DNA of 6,491 bases from Pseudomonadota bacterium. Its GTDB lineage: Bacteria > Pseudomonadota > Alphaproteobacteria > Rhizobiales > Xanthobacteraceae. The position numbers and the translations under genes are program-made. The stretch spans positions 1 through 6,491 of the forward strand of contig JAEYTQ010000002.1 of assembly GCA_023433965.1 (NCBI GenBank), read 5' to 3'. This document shows positions 1-5,589 of this stretch, one piece after another (the stretch's first letter is position 1; the number at the start of each line of letters is the position of its first letter). The notes below the pieces were generated by a model. The model was not told the DNA's origin. It saw only the letters and a list, made by a program, of their open reading frames with translations, and did not search any database.

Positions 1-262
1 TGGTTCCGGCAAATGAGACCCGCAGCCGGTCGAGCAGGTTGGCGGCATCGCTGCTCGCCAGGATCATCTGCACCGCCGTCTGATCGGCGTGCCCCTTGAC
101 GCGCTCGGCGGCGGTTCGCAATCGAACCTCCGCACCGTGTCCCGCGCCGTGCGATGCGGTGAACCCGGAAACGAGGTCGCTCTGTTCGGCGAGATAGTCG
201 AGCAGCTCGTCGCGGAGCTGATCCGGCACGATCGGGGTGAGCGAGACCGGCTGATCGATCAT
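1..262 (-). CDS. DUF3240 family protein, partial (C-terminus beyond left edge)
   Basis: The gene starts with ATG at 262-260 inside the stop codon of the RND pump gene (ATGA overlap), with GAGG at 274-271 eight bases upstream. 87 codons are visible before the left edge. The product is small, soluble and has no signal peptide. Visible landmarks fit the DUF3240 family, whose members are about 100 residues long and often lie next to CusA/CzcA-type pump genes: an N-terminal strand (VSLTPIVP, 6-13), an amphipathic helix (about 14-30), GFT (33-35), GHG (41-43), AERVKG (52-57), then a strand and helix ending in LLDRLRVSF (76-84). Only some 12-20 residues are probably missing. The alternating strand/helix pattern suggests a ferredoxin-like or PII-like fold (inference). 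Function is unknown; the tight coupling suggests a cytosolic accessory or regulator of the pump. The family call is from recalled motifs, not a search. Confidence 0.82.
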   Translation of the reverse strand, partial: MIDQPVSLTPIVPDQLRDELLDYLAEQSDLVSGFTASHGAGHGAEVRLRTAAERVKGHADQTAVQMILASSDAANLLDRLRVSFAGT

Positions 263-3200
263 TTCGTCAGCCTCGGCGTTCCGCCATAGCGGCGATACAG
301 GATCGGAAGGAGAATTAGCGTGAGCAGGGTGGAGGACAGCAGCCCTCCGATCACGACGATGGCGAGCGGCCGCTGCACTTCGGATCCAGGACCGGAGGCG
401 AACAGCAGCGGGATCAGGCCCAGCGCCGTAATGCTCGCGGTCATCAGCACCGGCCGAAGCCTGCGCATGGCGCCTTCGACGACGATGCGATCCTCGGGCA
501 GGCCGTGGGCGCGGAGCTGGTTGAAATAAGAGACCAGCACGACGCCGTTAAGGACGGCGATGCCGAGCAGCGCGATGAACCCGACCGAGGCCGGTACCGA
601 CAGGTACTCACCGGTCAGCACCAGGGCGAACACGCCGCCGATCAGCGCAAAGGGGATGTTGACCAGCACGAGCAGGGCCTGCCGGATGGCGCCGAACGTG
701 GTGAAGAGCAGCAGGAAGATCAAGCCGATCGCAACGGGCACGACGATCGACAGGCGCGCGGCGGCGCGTTGCTGGTTCTCGAACTGTCCGCCCCAGGTCA
801 GCCGGTAACCGTTCGGAAGCGGAAGCTCGGTCGCAACCTTCTGGCGGGCCGCTTCGACGAAGCCGACCATGTCGCGGCCGCGGATATTGGCGCGGACGAC
901 GCTCATGCGGGCGCCATCTTCGCGGTCGATCTTCACCGGCCCGTCCACGCGCTGGATGCGCGCGACCTGCGCCAGCGCGACATGCTGGCCGGACGCCAGC
1001 GTCAGCGGCAGGCTTGCCAGCAGGGTCGGCGCCGCCCGGGTCGTCTCGCTGCCGCGGACGAGGATGGGCGTGCGGCGCCCTTCCTCGAGCGCGGTGCCGA
1101 TGGTCCGGCCCTCGATCTGGGTGCGGAGCGAGTTGACGATGGAATCCACCGTCAGACCGAGGCGGCCGGCCTCCATGCGATTGACCGCGACCGTGTAATA
1201 TTGGGCACCCTCGTTCAACGTGGTGTAGACGTCCTCCGCACCGTCGATCCCGGACAGGATGGCCGACAGCTTGGCTGCGGCGTCGTTCAGCCTGGCAATG
1301 TCGGGGCCGAAGATCTTGACCGCAACGTCGCCGCGCACGCCGCTGATCATCTCCTGTACCCGCATGTCGATCGGCTGGGTGAAGCCTAAGGAAATGCCGG
1401 GAAAGCCGGTCAGAACTTCGCGGAGCTTCTGCAGCAGGGCCTCGCGATCGTCGGTCTGCCTTTCGCCGGCTGGCTTGAGCACGAGGAACGTGTCGGTCTG
1501 GTTGGGGCCCATGGGATCGAGGCCGAGCTCGTCGGAGCCGGTCCGCGCGACGATGCCGGCGATATCAGGCACGGCCAGAAGTGCTCTCTGGAGCCTCGCA
1601 TTCATGGCGAGCGACTCGTCGAGGTTGACCGAAGGCAGCGTCTCCACGCTGACGATGACGTCGCCTTCGTCCATCGTAGGCATGAAGGTCTTGCCGAGCT
1701 TGGTGTAGGCGAATCCCGCCGCGATCAGGCCGATCAGCGCCGCAGCCATCACCTTGCGCTCGTTGTTCAAGGCCCAGTCCAATGCCGGCGCGTAGACCCG
1801 CTGCGCTGCACGGACCAGCATGGGATCGCGGTGCGAGGCGGCCTTCAGCAGATAGGAGGTCATGACCGGGACCACGGTGAGTGCCAGCAGCAGCGAGCCG
1901 GTGAGCGCGAGGATGATGGCCAGCGCGACCGGAATGAACAGCTTCCCTTCCAATCCTTGCAGCGTCAGCAATGGGATGAACACGATGATGATGATGAGGA
2001 CGCCCGAGGCGACCGGCTCCAGCACCTCGCAGACCGAACGGTACACCAAGTGGATCAGCGGAACGGCTTTGCCCGGTTCGTGCTTGCCCAGATTGCCGAC
2101 GATGTTCTCGACCACGACGACCAGCGCGTCGATCAACATGCCGATCGCGATCGCAAGTCCGCCGAGGCTCATCAAATTGGCCGACATCCCGACCAGGCGC
2201 ATGACGATCAATGCGATGACGATAGCCAGCGGCAGGGTGAGGGCGATCACCAGCGAGGCCCGCCAGTTGCCGAGGAAGAGCAGCAGCAGAACGATGACGA
2301 GGGCGGTCGCCTCGCCGAGGGCCTGCACCACGGTGCCGACGGCCCGGTTGACCAGGCGGCTGCGGTCGTAGAACACGTTGATGGAAACGCTCTTCGGGAG
2401 TGCGGGCTGCAGCTCGGCGAGCCGGGCACGCACGTCGCGGACGAGTTGACCTGCGTTGGCGCCACGCAAGCCGAGAACGAGCCCCTCGACGGTTTCACCG
2501 TTGCCGTCCGCCGTGACAGCGCCATAGCGCGTCAGCGCGCCGACCTTGACGGTCGCGACGTCGTTGACCAGGATAGGCATGCCGTCGCGGGTGTCGACGA
2601 CGATGGCCTTGATGTCCTCGATCGATCGGATGCTGCCCTCGATCCGGACCAGGGCACTGTCCTCGCCCTGGTTCACGCGCCCTGCGCCGTCGTTGCGGCT
2701 GTTGGCTTCGATCGCCCGGCGGAACAGGTCGTAGGAAATGCCGCGCGCGGCAAGGGCGTCGTTGCGCGGCACGATCTCGAAGGCGCGGACGTAGCCGCCG
2801 AGCGCATTGACGTCTGCAACCCCGGCGACCGTCCGCAGCGCGGGGCGGATCACCCAGTCGAGCAAGGTCCGGCGCTCGGCCAGCGAGAGCTCGGGACTGT
2901 CGATCGTGAACATGAACATCTCGCCCAAAGGGCTCGTGATCGGCGCAAGACCGCCGCTCACGCCTTCCGGGAAATCACGCGAGATGTTCGACAGGCGCTC
3001 CGTGACTTGATTGCGCGCCCAATAGATGTCGGTGCCGTCCTCGAAATCGATAGTGATGTCGGCCAGCGCGTATTTCGTTGTCGAACGCAGCACCTTCTTG
3101 TTCGGCAATCCGAGCAGCTCGAGCTCGACCGGCACGGTGATGCGCTGCTCGACCTCTTCGGGGGTGAGACCCGGCGCTTTCATGATGATCTTCACCTGAA

Positions 3201-3333
3201 CCGGCGAGACGTCGGGAAAGGCGTCGATCGGCAGGCCGGGCAAGAGGACGGCGCCGGCGCCAACCAGCAACAACACGCTCAACAGGACGAATAGTCGCTG
3301 CGACAGCGCGGACGCAACGAGGTGCCGGAGCAT
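259..3333 (-). CDS. Heavy-metal efflux RND transporter, inner-membrane pump subunit (CzcA/CusA family)
   Basis: This 1024-residue proton-driven pump would export metal cations together with a periplasmic adaptor and an outer-membrane channel. TM1 is at about 10-32, a porter domain at about 33-333, TM2-TM6 at about 335-492, TM7 at about 528-545, a second porter domain at about 546-860, and TM8-TM12 at about 861-1012. Family motifs include DAFPDVSPVQV (37-47), FEDGTDIYWAR (97-107) and FTQPIDMRVQEMISGVRGD (651-669). In TM4 (388-410) the proton-relay acids are D402 and E409, but the first Asp of the CzcA motif is A396. TM10 (GIAVLNGVVLV, 924-934) and TM11 (RPVLMTA, 960-966) are CzcA-like, not CusA-like. 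The three CusA copper-site methionines align, by eye and without gaps, with S562, Q612 and E661. A divalent cation such as Ni, Co or Zn is therefore a better guess than Cu/Ag, but not proven. The ATG follows the adaptor TAG with zero spacing, with GGGG six bases before the ATG, so translation is probably coupled. The length is slightly below CusA (about 1047). Confidence 0.95.
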   Translation of the reverse strand: MLRHLVASALSQRLFVLLSVLLLVGAGAVLLPGLPIDAFPDVSPVQVKIIMKAPGLTPEEVEQRITVPVELELLGLPNKKVLRSTTKYALADITIDFEDGTDIYWARNQVTERLSNISRDFPEGVSGGLAPITSPLGEMFMFTIDSPELSLAERRTLLDWVIRPALRTVAGVADVNALGGYVRAFEIVPRNDALAARGISYDLFRRAIEANSRNDGAGRVNQGEDSALVRIEGSIRSIEDIKAIVVDTRDGMPILVNDVATVKVGALTRYGAVTADGNGETVEGLVLGLRGANAGQLVRDVRARLAELQPALPKSVSINVFYDRSRLVNRAVGTVVQALGEATALVIVLLLLFLGNWRASLVIALTLPLAIVIALIVMRLVGMSANLMSLGGLAIAIGMLIDALVVVVENIVGNLGKHEPGKAVPLIHLVYRSVCEVLEPVASGVLIIIIVFIPLLTLQGLEGKLFIPVALAIILALTGSLLLALTVVPVMTSYLLKAASHRDPMLVRAAQRVYAPALDWALNNERKVMAAALIGLIAAGFAYTKLGKTFMPTMDEGDVIVSVETLPSVNLDESLAMNARLQRALLAVPDIAGIVARTGSDELGLDPMGPNQTDTFLVLKPAGERQTDDREALLQKLREVLTGFPGISLGFTQPIDMRVQEMISGVRGDVAVKIFGPDIARLNDAAAKLSAILSGIDGAEDVYTTLNEGAQYYTVAVNRMEAGRLGLTVDSIVNSLRTQIEGRTIGTALEEGRRTPILVRGSETTRAAPTLLASLPLTLASGQHVALAQVARIQRVDGPVKIDREDGARMSVVRANIRGRDMVGFVEAARQKVATELPLPNGYRLTWGGQFENQQRAAARLSIVVPVAIGLIFLLLFTTFGAIRQALLVLVNIPFALIGGVFALVLTGEYLSVPASVGFIALLGIAVLNGVVLVSYFNQLRAHGLPEDRIVVEGAMRRLRPVLMTASITALGLIPLLFASGPGSEVQRPLAIVVIGGLLSSTLLTLILLPILYRRYGGTPRLTK

Positions 3334-4467
3334 CTATTGCCCCAGTCCGGAGAGAATGCCGCGAAGCGCCGAAACCCCGCCGATCGCGACCTCATCCCGG
3401 TCCGTGATCGGGCCGGACACGACGACATGGTCCTGATCTTCCGCGACCAGCTTGACCGGCACCAGCCGGAAACCGCCGGCCGTGGCCACGAACACCGAGG
3501 TCTGCTCGCCTCGCCGCACCAGCCCGTTGTAGGGAATCTCCCACGCGCTTTCGCCCATGGAGAGAAAGCCGATGCGGGCCGCGGCGGTCTGGCCAGGATG
3601 CAGCTCCCCGTCGTTGGGAATTTCCGCGCGAACCAGGATGGTCTGGGTGCCAGGGTCGATGGTCTCGGAGACCAGCACGACCTTGCCGGCCGTGGGATAG
3701 TCCGCGATCTCGACCTTTGCGCCGACGCGGATCGCCCGGATATTGGCTGCGGGGACCGCGATTTCCGCCCATAGCGGCGAGAGCCGCGCCAGCTTGACGA
3801 GCGGTGCGGATTGCTCGATCCGCTGTCCCGGCGACACCGTGAGCTCGACCACGGAAGCGGTCTGCGGCGCATTCACGGTGAGCGTGCCGCTGATCGCCGC
3901 CTCCTGGCCCAGCCGAAGAATTGCTTCGTCGGACATCCCGCTCAGATGCAGCATCTGGCGCCGCTCGGCGACCACCAGCGCGGCCTGGCGCGCTTCGGCC
4001 TGGCTGGCCTCCAGCACACGCTGCGGCACGGCCTTGCCCTCGAACAGGTCCATGTTCCGCTTGAGCTGCTGGCTGGCGAGATGCTCTTGCGCGATCGCGT
4101 GCAGGTAATCGCGCTGCTGAGAGACGAAGCTTGGACTCTCCAGCACGACCAGCGGCTGGCCGGTGGTGACATGATCGCCGCGCCCGACGAGGAGATTGGC
4201 GACCATGCCGGCCACGGGCGCGCTGACGACCCACAATTGCGGCGTGGGGATCACGATCCGGACGGGATAGGGCAGCGTCAGATCGGTCCGGACCGCGACC
4301 GGGTGACTCACGCGCACGCCGAGATTGCGCGCCTGCGCATCGCTCAGCTTCACCTCGTCCTGGGCCATCGATACGGACGGCCACAAGCCCAGTGCAACGG
4401 CAACGAAGGCGCGAATGAACGCGCCCCCTGTCGAGGTGGGAAGGAGAGTACTGCGAAGGATTCGCAT
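3334..4467 (-). CDS. Efflux RND periplasmic adaptor (membrane fusion protein, CzcB/CusB type)
   Basis: This 377-residue exported protein would link the RND pump to an outer-membrane channel. A signal peptide spans about 1-35 (MRILRS start, hydrophobic FVAVALGLWP at 21-30, cleavage after SMA). The first lipoyl-like half follows (VSAPVAGMV to VVLESPSF, 81-115), then a helical hairpin (about 117-190, rich in Q, E and A), the second lipoyl half (about 195-227), a beta-barrel (LWAEIAVP, 232-239, to HPGQTAAARIGF, 290-301) and a membrane-proximal domain to the end. There is no His-rich or Met-rich N-terminal metal site and no CusF-like C-terminal domain. The reading frame stays open to an ATG at 4611, but the inner ATG at 4467 is chosen because the signal peptide begins there. 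Only a weak GTGGA lies eight bases before it. The gene ends directly against the pump ATG. The gap upstream holds an FNR/FixK-type box and two dyads, so it may have its own promoter. Confidence 0.92.
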   Translation of the reverse strand: MRILRSTLLPTSTGGAFIRAFVAVALGLWPSVSMAQDEVKLSDAQARNLGVRVSHPVAVRTDLTLPYPVRIVIPTPQLWVVSAPVAGMVANLLVGRGDHVTTGQPLVVLESPSFVSQQRDYLHAIAQEHLASQQLKRNMDLFEGKAVPQRVLEASQAEARQAALVVAERRQMLHLSGMSDEAILRLGQEAAISGTLTVNAPQTASVVELTVSPGQRIEQSAPLVKLARLSPLWAEIAVPAANIRAIRVGAKVEIADYPTAGKVVLVSETIDPGTQTILVRAEIPNDGELHPGQTAAARIGFLSMGESAWEIPYNGLVRRGEQTSVFVATAGGFRLVPVKLVAEDQDHVVVSGPITDRDEVAIGGVSALRGILSGLGQ

Positions 4468-4493
4468 CAGGGATATCCACACCCACGGGCAGG

Positions 4494-4515
4494 CGAAACC
4501 CGACTGCAGGTTTCG
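4494..4515. repeat. Perfect 7-bp inverted repeat in the adaptor gene leader
   Basis: CGAAACC (4494-4500) and GGTTTCG (4509-4515) are exact reverse complements separated by eight bases. The dyad lies 26 bases upstream of the adaptor start. It could be a repressor or MerR/TetR-like operator, or a stem-loop in the leader RNA. No T-run follows on the minus strand, so a Rho-independent terminator is unlikely. The symmetry is directly visible; the function is unknown. Confidence 0.4.
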
Positions 4516-4531
4516 ACTACTCCACCAGCGT

Positions 4532-4564
4532 GCTGGCGGGTTGATTTGCCTCAAGCGGGCCAGC
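4532..4564. repeat. Interrupted dyad surrounding the FNR/FixK-type box
   Basis: GCTGGC (4532-4537) and GCCAGC (4559-4564) are exact reverse complements and lie almost symmetrically around the TTGA-N6-TCAA box, with three and four unpaired bases between. As RNA from the minus strand this could fold into a broken stem of 6 plus 4 pairs just after the cytochrome b gene, perhaps limiting readthrough or stabilising the upstream mRNA. There is no T-run. It may equally be flanking sequence of a DNA operator. Function is open. Confidence 0.3.
4541..4554. promoter_or_regulatory. Consensus FNR/FixK-type box (TTGATTTGCCTCAA)
   Basis: The site matches TTGA-N6-TCAA fully, and matches the FNR palindrome TTGAT-N4-ATCAA at 9 of 10 defined positions. 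This is the recognition pattern of the Crp/Fnr superfamily members FNR, FixK and Dnr, which act in low-oxygen or nitrogen-oxide responses. It lies in the 140-nt gap between the cytochrome b and adaptor genes, 73 bases upstream of the adaptor ATG. If it activates from position -41.5, transcription would begin near 4506 and leave a leader of about 39 bases. I see no strong -10 box there. A chance match in a short intergenic gap is possible but not likely. Confidence 0.55.
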
Positions 4565-4607
4565 CATCGTGGAAGGCCGCTCGCCGGTGTTGCAGCGTTT
4601 CGGTCGC

Positions 4608-5171
4608 TCACGATGGACGCTTCCTGCCGGTGATCATTGCCTTCACCAGGTTTTCGCGGTGCTCGAAGCTGGCCAGCAGGACGCCAAGCACATGCACGAT
4701 GACGAGGCCGATCGTGAGGTTGGCGAACGCCTCATGCACCTCCTCCACCCATTTTGCTCCCCAGAAGCTGTCGGTCGTCATCATGTAACCGGTGGTGCAG
4801 GTGCCGATCAGCATGACGATCAGGACCACGACCATCGCGCCGCCCGCCGGATTGTGGCCGAGATAGCGCGGCGCCCTGAGCAGCGCCACGTCGCGCAGAT
4901 TGGCGAGCACGGCGCGCGGCGAGCGCACGAAGTCACTGAAGCGCGCATGGCGGGGCCCTACGATGCCCCACAAAATCCGCAGCGTCAGCAATCCGGCAAT
5001 CGTGTAGCCGGCGGTGATATGGACGTTCTTGATCTCATTGCCCGTCGCATAAGCGAGCAGGAACAGTCCGGCCAGCGACCAATGAAAGATGCGTACGAAG
5101 GGGTCCCAGACCCGGACTGAAGCCGCCCGCTGCTCGCCGTCGGCCTCGATTGCGTCGTGAATGGCGCTCAT
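4608..5171 (-). CDS. Cytochrome b561-type membrane protein (cytochrome b/b6 domain, COG3658-like)
   Basis: This 187-residue integral inner-membrane haem b protein has four predicted helices (about 26-45, 51-71, 110-128 and 150-168). Such proteins pass electrons between the quinone pool and a periplasmic or soluble partner. The family opening VWDPFVRIFHW (21-31) is clear. Candidate haem ligands are H30 (TM1), H51 (start of TM2), H146 and H160 (TM4 side); the 14-residue spacing of the last pair matches the usual b561 pattern. EVHEAFAN (144-151) and a C-terminal HRENLVKAMITGRKR (171-185) are also typical. The ATG at 5171 is set by AAGGAG seven bases upstream; the open frame continues further upstream only as a shadow of the PepSY gene. 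It lies 11 bases after that gene, so the two form an operon. The electron partner is unknown; a metal reductase role beside the efflux pump is inference. Confidence 0.9.
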   Translation of the reverse strand: MSAIHDAIEADGEQRAASVRVWDPFVRIFHWSLAGLFLLAYATGNEIKNVHITAGYTIAGLLTLRILWGIVGPRHARFSDFVRSPRAVLANLRDVALLRAPRYLGHNPAGGAMVVVLIVMLIGTCTTGYMMTTDSFWGAKWVEEVHEAFANLTIGLVIVHVLGVLLASFEHRENLVKAMITGRKRPS

Positions 5172-5178
5172 GCTGCAG

Positions 5179-5184
5179 CTCCTT
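5179..5184 (-). promoter_or_regulatory. Ribosome binding site AAGGAG of the cytochrome b gene, overlapping the PepSY stop codon
   Basis: On the minus strand the PepSY stop TAA (5185-5183) runs into AAGGAG (5184-5179), which sits seven bases before the cytochrome b ATG. A ribosome ending the PepSY gene would stop on the next gene's binding site, so the two are probably coupled in translation. It also fixes the cytochrome b start at 5171. Confidence 0.75.
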
Positions 5185-5458
5185 ACAGCTGGCCGACGAT
5201 CTGGCCGCTGGTCGGATCGACGAACAATTCGACCCGGCTGCCGGACTTGTCGATCGTGTAGAGTTCGCCACAAGCATTCTTGAGCTTGGCTTTCTGGACC
5301 TTGTAACCTTGGGCTTCGATCCTGGCCTGCAATTGTTCGAGCGACAGCCAGCTGGTCTGCGGCGCTGCTGTGCAGGGGCGCCCGAGGCTGCCGGCATGAG
5401 CCGTCGTGGCGGCTGCAAGCAAGGCGGCGGTGGCGGCGATGATGGTGATCTTGCGCAT
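5183..5458 (-). CDS. Small exported PepSY-domain protein with two cysteines
   Basis: This 91-residue protein has a clear signal peptide (MRKITII, then an Ala-rich core, AHA cleavage site at about 20-22), so the mature form is some 69 residues in the periplasm. The rest is one PepSY-like unit: WLSLEQLQARIEAQGYKVQKA (37-57), then a strand with ELYTIDKSG (65-73) and the ending VELFVDPTSGQIVGQ (76-90). The DPxxG turn before the last strand is typical of PepSY_2 proteins. C29 and C63 are the only cysteines and could form a disulfide after export (inference). AGGAG lies six bases before the ATG. PepSY domains are often linked to protease inhibition or to membrane redox proteins; here the gene is first in an operon with the cytochrome b, so it may be a periplasmic partner of it. 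No catalytic function is claimed. Confidence 0.87.
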   Translation of the reverse strand: MRKITIIAATAALLAAATTAHAGSLGRPCTAAPQTSWLSLEQLQARIEAQGYKVQKAKLKNACGELYTIDKSGSRVELFVDPTSGQIVGQL

Positions 5459-5480
5459 GGTTCTCTCCTGCGTGTGGCGG

Positions 5481-5504
5481 TCGCCCGCGTCGTGCGGCGG
5501 GCGA
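5481..5504 (-). repeat. GC-rich 8-bp hairpin in the leader of the PepSY-cytochrome b operon
   Basis: TCGCCCGC (5481-5488) and GCGGGCGA (5497-5504) pair perfectly across an eight-base loop, 22 bases upstream of the PepSY ATG on the minus strand. The stem is strong, but no T-run follows and the ribosome site (5469-5465) lies outside it. It could stabilise the mRNA, act as an operator, or be chance in GC-rich DNA. Confidence 0.35.
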
Positions 5505-5541
5505 TGGCGAACATTGGCAGAGGAGCCCTGACCGACGCCTG

Positions 5542-5555
5542 TTGATCCACGTCAG
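5542..5555. promoter_or_regulatory. Near-consensus FNR/FixK-type box (TTGATCCACGTCAG)
   Basis: The site matches TTGA-N6-TCAA at seven of eight defined bases (last base G, not A). It lies between the divergent operons, 83 bases from the minus-strand PepSY ATG and 34 bases from the plus-strand PepSY ATG. At -41.5 it would place a leftward start near 5507 with a leader of about 49 bases. Its right half overlaps the first copy of the GTCAGC direct repeat, so the match may partly be a by-product of that repeat. Confidence 0.4.
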
Positions 5556-5567
5556 CAATTTGTCAGC
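5551..5567. promoter_or_regulatory. Direct repeat GTCAGC-N5-GTCAGC, candidate OmpR-family response regulator site
   Basis: Two exact copies of GTCAGC (5551-5556 and 5562-5567) are separated by AATTT, giving an 11-bp period. Tandem hexamers on one face of the helix are the usual binding layout of OmpR/PhoB/PhoP-type regulators, and such a regulator is encoded 350 bases downstream. The site sits 22 bases before the chosen start of the plus-strand PepSY gene and in the shared control region, so it could serve autoregulation and control of the leftward operon. A possible -35 box TTGTCA (5560-5565) overlaps the second copy. The repeat is seen directly; binding is inferred. Confidence 0.45.
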
Positions 5568-5589
5568 TGGATTGGGGCATTCTCTATCG

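Noticed and set aside
89..289. 66-codon plus-strand open frame at the left edge
   Set aside because: It lies opposite the DUF3240 gene, which has family motifs, a ribosome site and the ATGA coupling.
505..1389. 294-codon open frame on the plus strand
   Set aside because: Also antisense to the pump gene, with biased composition and no recognisable domain.
1831..3294. 487-codon open frame on the plus strand opposite the pump gene
   Set aside because: It is antisense to an unmistakable RND pump, and its product is a low-complexity run of D, Q, R, H and E typical of reverse-frame reading of GC-rich genes.
4471..4478. GGATATCC palindrome just before the adaptor start
   Set aside because: An 8-bp palindrome without spacer is expected by chance now and then; nothing else supports a function.
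3392..4486. 364-codon minus-strand frame overlapping the adaptor gene
   Set aside because: It is the adaptor DNA read in the wrong frame: Arg/Gly/Ala-rich, no signal peptide, no family motifs.
4525..4536. CCAGCGTGCTGG as a possible terminator stem
   Set aside because: The arms are short with a two- to four-base loop and no T-run follows on the minus strand.
4468..4611. Extension of the adaptor to the ATG at 4611
   Set aside because: The extra 48 residues are Arg/Trp-rich, precede the real signal peptide and would cover the intergenic FNR-type box and dyads; the ATG at 4467 is the natural start.
5172..5558. N-terminal extension of the cytochrome b frame
   Set aside because: It runs through the PepSY gene in another frame, and AAGGAG in front of the ATG at 5171 gives a clear start.
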